Shown piece after piece: positions 61,183 through 64,000 of a stretch of DNA of 64,000 nt (its first letter is position 1; each line of letters starts with the position of its first letter). The stretch is from Candidatus Heimdallarchaeota archaeon (GTDB lineage: Archaea; Asgardarchaeota; Heimdallarchaeia; Hodarchaeales; Hodarchaeaceae), in NCBI GenBank assembly GCA_020353515.1, contig CP070695.1, positions 2,514,055-2,578,054 on the forward strand. The letters are read 5' to 3'. Made by a program: the position numbers and the translations under genes. Below the pieces are notes generated by a model. The model worked only from the letters and a program-made list of their open reading frames with translations. It was not told where the DNA came from and searched no databases.

Positions 61183-62436
61183 CTACCTGATTAAGAAAAG
61201 TGGCTCCCCTGTGAACAGTAATAGTTCATCAGAGAACACAGCTGGATAAAAAACATACTTAGTAGCAGTTGAAACATCAATTGTCCAAGAATAGATATCC
61301 TGCTCTTCTTGAACCACTTTTTTCAATACATTCCAATCTCCAAAACTTCTTATACGATCAAGGTTATATAAAATCCCTATTTCGTCAATACGATTATCAG
61401 AGAATTGAACACAAGTTATTATTAATGATTTATTATCTGTTATCATGTGATTTATTTCAGGGATAGAATAAGGTTCCTCTCCACTTGTAATAAACTGGCA
61501 CCATATTTTAACTGGCACCCAGAATTTTGGTTCTCCTAAAAACCAGTGATCAAAGCCAACATGTACCGACAGTGCGTTAAATTTTGTATCTGGTAGATGT
61601 GAAAACGTTTTTTGGATTTGTTCAAGATTAAAAAACCTATCATTGGTAATATTCAGCATCAGTGTTGGTGCATGTGCTAATGAAGCGTACATCAGTGGTT
61701 CAAAAGCATTCAAGAAGGTATGACATTTTTCAGTGTTCCATTCTAACCCATACCATTCAACAGGACTTTTTCCTGGATGTTCTTTTGACCAATCTCCCGC
61801 TACAGCTATATTCACTGCAAATGCAATGCGTTGATATTTTGATTCCACCCCATTGGCAATAAATGACGCTATCCCTCCTCCTGAAAAACCTCCTATTCCA
61901 ACGAGAGAAGGATTGATTTCGGGGAATGATTGAAGTAATGTCACTCCCCTCAATAAAGCGACCACATTATGGTAGTAAAACGAAGCTTTAGGCCCATCCT
62001 CAGAGGAAACATTCGTACACGATGCTGCTGACTCTGATATGCCAGTTGAAGAGTAATTTCGGCTGTTAACCCCAGGACTATCAATTAAAAGAATTCCAAA
62101 CCCCAAAGATTCAGCTAGGTACTTACCTAGAGGATAAACTTGCATGTAATTATATCCACCACCATGAACCATAACCATGCCAGGAATAACTGTTCCTTTA
62201 GGAATTTCTGCTGGTTTAATGTAAACAGCATGGATCTGGACTGTAACATGGCTTCTATAGTATAGATGTTTTTGAACTAGGTTTTGAGTTCCACTAAGGA
62301 GTTCCTCTGAAAGCCATTTAATATCTAGAGTGGAACTATCATCAATGATACCTTTTTCAGGCCAGAAGTCTGGTAATAGGGCATTTTCTTGGTTTTCTTT
62401 AGAAGACAAGTTCTTTACACTCACTTTCCTGAACAA
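61183..62436 (-). CDS. Alpha/beta hydrolase (dipeptidyl-peptidase-like or acyl esterase)
   Basis: A 417-residue cytosolic protein without signal sequence. The oxyanion block is GMVMVHGGGYNYMQ near 86, the nucleophile elbow GGFSGGGIASF near 193, the acid candidate lies in MLNITNDRFFN near 261 and the histidine in HVGFDHWFLG near 288. The size and block spacing resemble acetyl-xylan-esterase or PhoPQ-regulated family members. The C-terminal third is a beta-rich add-on (SLIITCVQFSDNRIDE). Substrate unknown. Confidence 0.82.
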   Translation of the reverse strand: MFRKVSVKNLSSKENQENALLPDFWPEKGIIDDSSTLDIKWLSEELLSGTQNLVQKHLYYRSHVTVQIHAVYIKPAEIPKGTVIPGMVMVHGGGYNYMQVYPLGKYLAESLGFGILLIDSPGVNSRNYSSTGISESAASCTNVSSEDGPKASFYYHNVVALLRGVTLLQSFPEINPSLVGIGGFSGGGIASFIANGVESKYQRIAFAVNIAVAGDWSKEHPGKSPVEWYGLEWNTEKCHTFLNAFEPLMYASLAHAPTLMLNITNDRFFNLEQIQKTFSHLPDTKFNALSVHVGFDHWFLGEPKFWVPVKIWCQFITSGEEPYSIPEINHMITDNKSLIITCVQFSDNRIDEIGILYNLDRIRSFGDWNVLKKVVQEEQDIYSWTIDVSTATKYVFYPAVFSDELLLFTGEPLFLIR

Positions 62437-62560
62437 TTATGACCATCAGCTAGTTCAAAAATGGTTCCATAGGACGTGATTATAAGCGTGTTTAGTACAA
62501 CAATCATTCTTTTTCAATCTTAGATGAGTCACTAGATTTAGGAATCTTTCAAGTTTTAAT

Positions 62561-62896
62561 ATGACAAGTATTCAAAAAAAAGAATGTTTCCTATGGATTT
62601 CCACAAATCATTTTTTTGTATTATCCTCCTCCTCATATTATACCTTATTCCTGTTGGTGGGCAGAAACCGTGATTATACTCCTACGCATGCTCCTGAGCA
62701 GCTTGTTCAGGAATATCCACAATCGTCTTATGCTCATTTCTATTTAGGGACTAGATATGAACGACTTGGGAAAGTCAATTTAGCCATTAATAATTTCAAA
62801 AAAGCAATTGAAATGGAAAAAAAAACGCAATTACCTGAATCAGAAAAACTACTCGTATATCGAATAAACCTGCAAGATCTTGAAAAAAAGGAATGA
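62561..62896 (+). CDS. Small TPR protein
   Basis: A 111-residue protein whose C-terminal part is a tetratricopeptide repeat: PQSSYAHFYLGTRYERLGKV followed by NLAINNFKKAIEME, with a charged last helix. The start region is hydrophobic but awkward in this frame (FFVLSSSSYYTLFLLVG), while the next frame reads a clean membrane segment (FFCIILLLILYLIPVG). A one-base slip in the T7 run at about 62612-62618, or a start at the TTG/GTG near 62653, could explain this. A role as membrane-attached protein-binding domain is inferred. Confidence 0.6.
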   Translation: MTSIQKKECFLWISTNHFFVLSSSSYYTLFLLVGRNRDYTPTHAPEQLVQEYPQSSYAHFYLGTRYERLGKVNLAINNFKKAIEMEKKTQLPESEKLLVYRINLQDLEKKE

Positions 62897-63288
62897 AAAA
62901 CTAGTGTCTCTGATTCTGAAAGAAGTAGTGATAGCATTTCACGAATGAAAAATATTCCTATCTCACTTTTTTCCAAAACTTTCATCAAATCGTTAGTAAA
63001 GAATAAAAATTACCTTAAATCAATCAATCTTAGATAATCTTCTCTTAATCACATTGTGAACCATTTTGATAAGATATAATTGAAAAACTACAATGCAAAA
63101 ATAGCAATGCAATATGTAATTTTATTGTCCTTACACATTTTTAATGTAATTATGATTGGAGAATGTATTCAAAGAAGATCTTATCTATCTATCGATAAAT
63201 AGACAGCGATAATCCTTATGACATTGACAATTTATTGCGTAGAAAGGATAAATGACTTTTAGAGCATTAAAGGAGGTTGAATAAAAAA
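62897..63288. other. Spacer with promoter region
   Basis: Very AT-rich, with no coding frame above 30 codons and no RNA gene. It ends with an excellent AAAGGAGGT ribosome site at 63269-63277 for the last gene. Confidence 0.4.
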
Positions 63289-64000
63289 ATGAGCTATTCT
63301 CTAGAACCAGCAAAACCTAAAACCATATTACAGTTTTTTGTATTATTATTAGGAATTTCGATAACCTTCAGTATTGTAGGTGCTTCATTAATATCTATCG
63401 CATTATGTCTTCCCCACACACCATACAAAACAGTTCAAAATCCGATAATTAATCAAATCTATAGAGAAATGGGGCCGTTTCAGACTTTTTATAATCGAAC
63501 TTCAAATGAGAACATATCCCTTACAGAAGTGAGAGAGATTGAAGAAGAAAGTGCCTTAAGCCTAGAAATCGTACGAATGAACGGTACAGCTGTTTTCAAA
63601 AAAGAAGCATGTTTTTTATTTTTTTGTTATAATAATGGGACAGCCTATCAGGTAAATTGTGAACAAACTGACATTTCACTTGATCTGTTCCGCCTACGAT
63701 TTAAACTTGAGTATCAACACACGAAAGAAAGCCTCATCACCAGGATTGACGGAGATTATTCTGAACCATACTACTCAGTTCATCAATTGAGCCCTGTGGA
63801 ATGGCCTGAAGCTGTTGCAACCCAAATAAGGAACAACTTTGCTGTTTATTTCAAAGATTCTCTCCTGATCTTCTCTTTATTGGGAAATATTATCGCGATC
63901 ATTTTTGCAGTTATTTTCTTTACAGCACGTTATCTAGGATGGTTATTCGGTAGTCGTTGGCTCAACTACTTTATCCTCAAGAGATTGCACGGAATACTGG
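63289..64000 (+). CDS. Membrane protein with an exported loop, cut by the window edge
   Basis: Open from the ATG at 63289, which has AAAGGAGGT 11 bases upstream, to the right edge: 237 residues so far. It has a first transmembrane helix (about 16-40), an outside domain (about 42-190) with three cysteines (ACFLFFCYN, QVNCEQ) and N-x-S/T sequons (NRTS, NISL, NGTA), and a second helix (about 194-215) followed by a basic cytoplasmic start (RYLGWLFGSRWLNYFILKR). I do not recognise the family. Confidence 0.7.
   Translation, partial: MSYSLEPAKPKTILQFFVLLLGISITFSIVGASLISIALCLPHTPYKTVQNPIINQIYREMGPFQTFYNRTSNENISLTEVREIEEESALSLEIVRMNGTAVFKKEACFLFFCYNNGTAYQVNCEQTDISLDLFRLRFKLEYQHTKESLITRIDGDYSEPYYSVHQLSPVEWPEAVATQIRNNFAVYFKDSLLIFSLLGNIIAIIFAVIFFTARYLGWLFGSRWLNYFILKRLHGIL

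Overview
The window is AT-rich and gene-dense, and it reads as part of the genome of an Asgard archaeon (Promethearchaeota), most likely of the Heimdallarchaeia type. The evidence is two Rab/Ras-like small GTPases, a degenerate GTPase-like protein, a longin-like protein, an OB-fold/RING-like zinc protein, archaeal promoter architecture (TATA boxes about 27 bases before leaderless ATGs), Bat-type (HTH_10) and ArsR/MarR-like winged-helix regulators, a heliorhodopsin, and surface proteins anchored by a C-terminal membrane helix plus basic tail. No rRNA, tRNA, CRISPR array, intact insertion sequence or phage module was seen. The lineage is an inference; no marker gene settles it.

Layout. 0.2-10.4 kb: membrane proteins, a NYN ribonuclease-like protein, a Rab-like GTPase, a molybdopterin oxidoreductase fused to a cytochrome-b-like membrane domain, a DinB-like protein, a 1090-residue surface protein with Asp-rich repeats and a PlsC-type acyltransferase. 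10.5-14.3 kb: a same-strand light/UV block of photolyase, UV damage endonuclease, a small membrane protein and a heliorhodopsin. 14.4-22.2 kb: an MFS exporter with a C-terminal zinc ribbon, a Staygreen (magnesium dechelatase) homologue, a tocopherol-cyclase-like protein, a DUF1295 membrane enzyme and a heterodimeric ABC exporter. 22.4-31 kb: YkvA-like protein, second Rab-like GTPase, metallo-beta-lactamase hydrolase, two frameshifted small genes, DoxX-like protein, anchored alkaline phosphatase, and an ABC-2 transporter with a membrane protein and a winged-helix regulator.

31-45.4 kb: alpha/beta hydrolase, a second ABC-2 transporter with its own membrane protein and winged-helix regulator, tandem four-helix membrane paralogues, a Bat-type regulator with a probable frameshift, MFS carrier, an internally duplicated winged-helix protein, TIGR04076 protein, a 7-helix membrane protein, the longin-like protein, an acyl-CoA ligase and an ICMT-like methyltransferase. 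45.5-54.5 kb: anchored esterase, chloramphenicol-acetyltransferase-like protein, a broken hydrolase, the GTPase-like pseudoenzyme, membrane proteins and a 764-residue anchored surface protein. 54.7-64 kb: OB/RING-like protein, a membrane PH-like protein, a membrane-bound caspase-like protein, agmatinase/guanidinobutyrase-type ureohydrolase, NAD synthetase, another hydrolase, a TPR protein and a membrane protein running off the right edge.

The most coherent theme is light. Heliorhodopsin, photolyase and UvdE lie next to homologues of a chlorophyll-dechelating enzyme and of tocopherol cyclase, all on the minus strand within about 7 kb. This suggests a cell living in sunlit, phototroph-rich water or mat, sensing light, repairing UV lesions, and handling (bacterio)chlorophyll-type pigments and lipid antioxidants. 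Several small genes carry apparent one-base indels, which could be real decay or assembly error.
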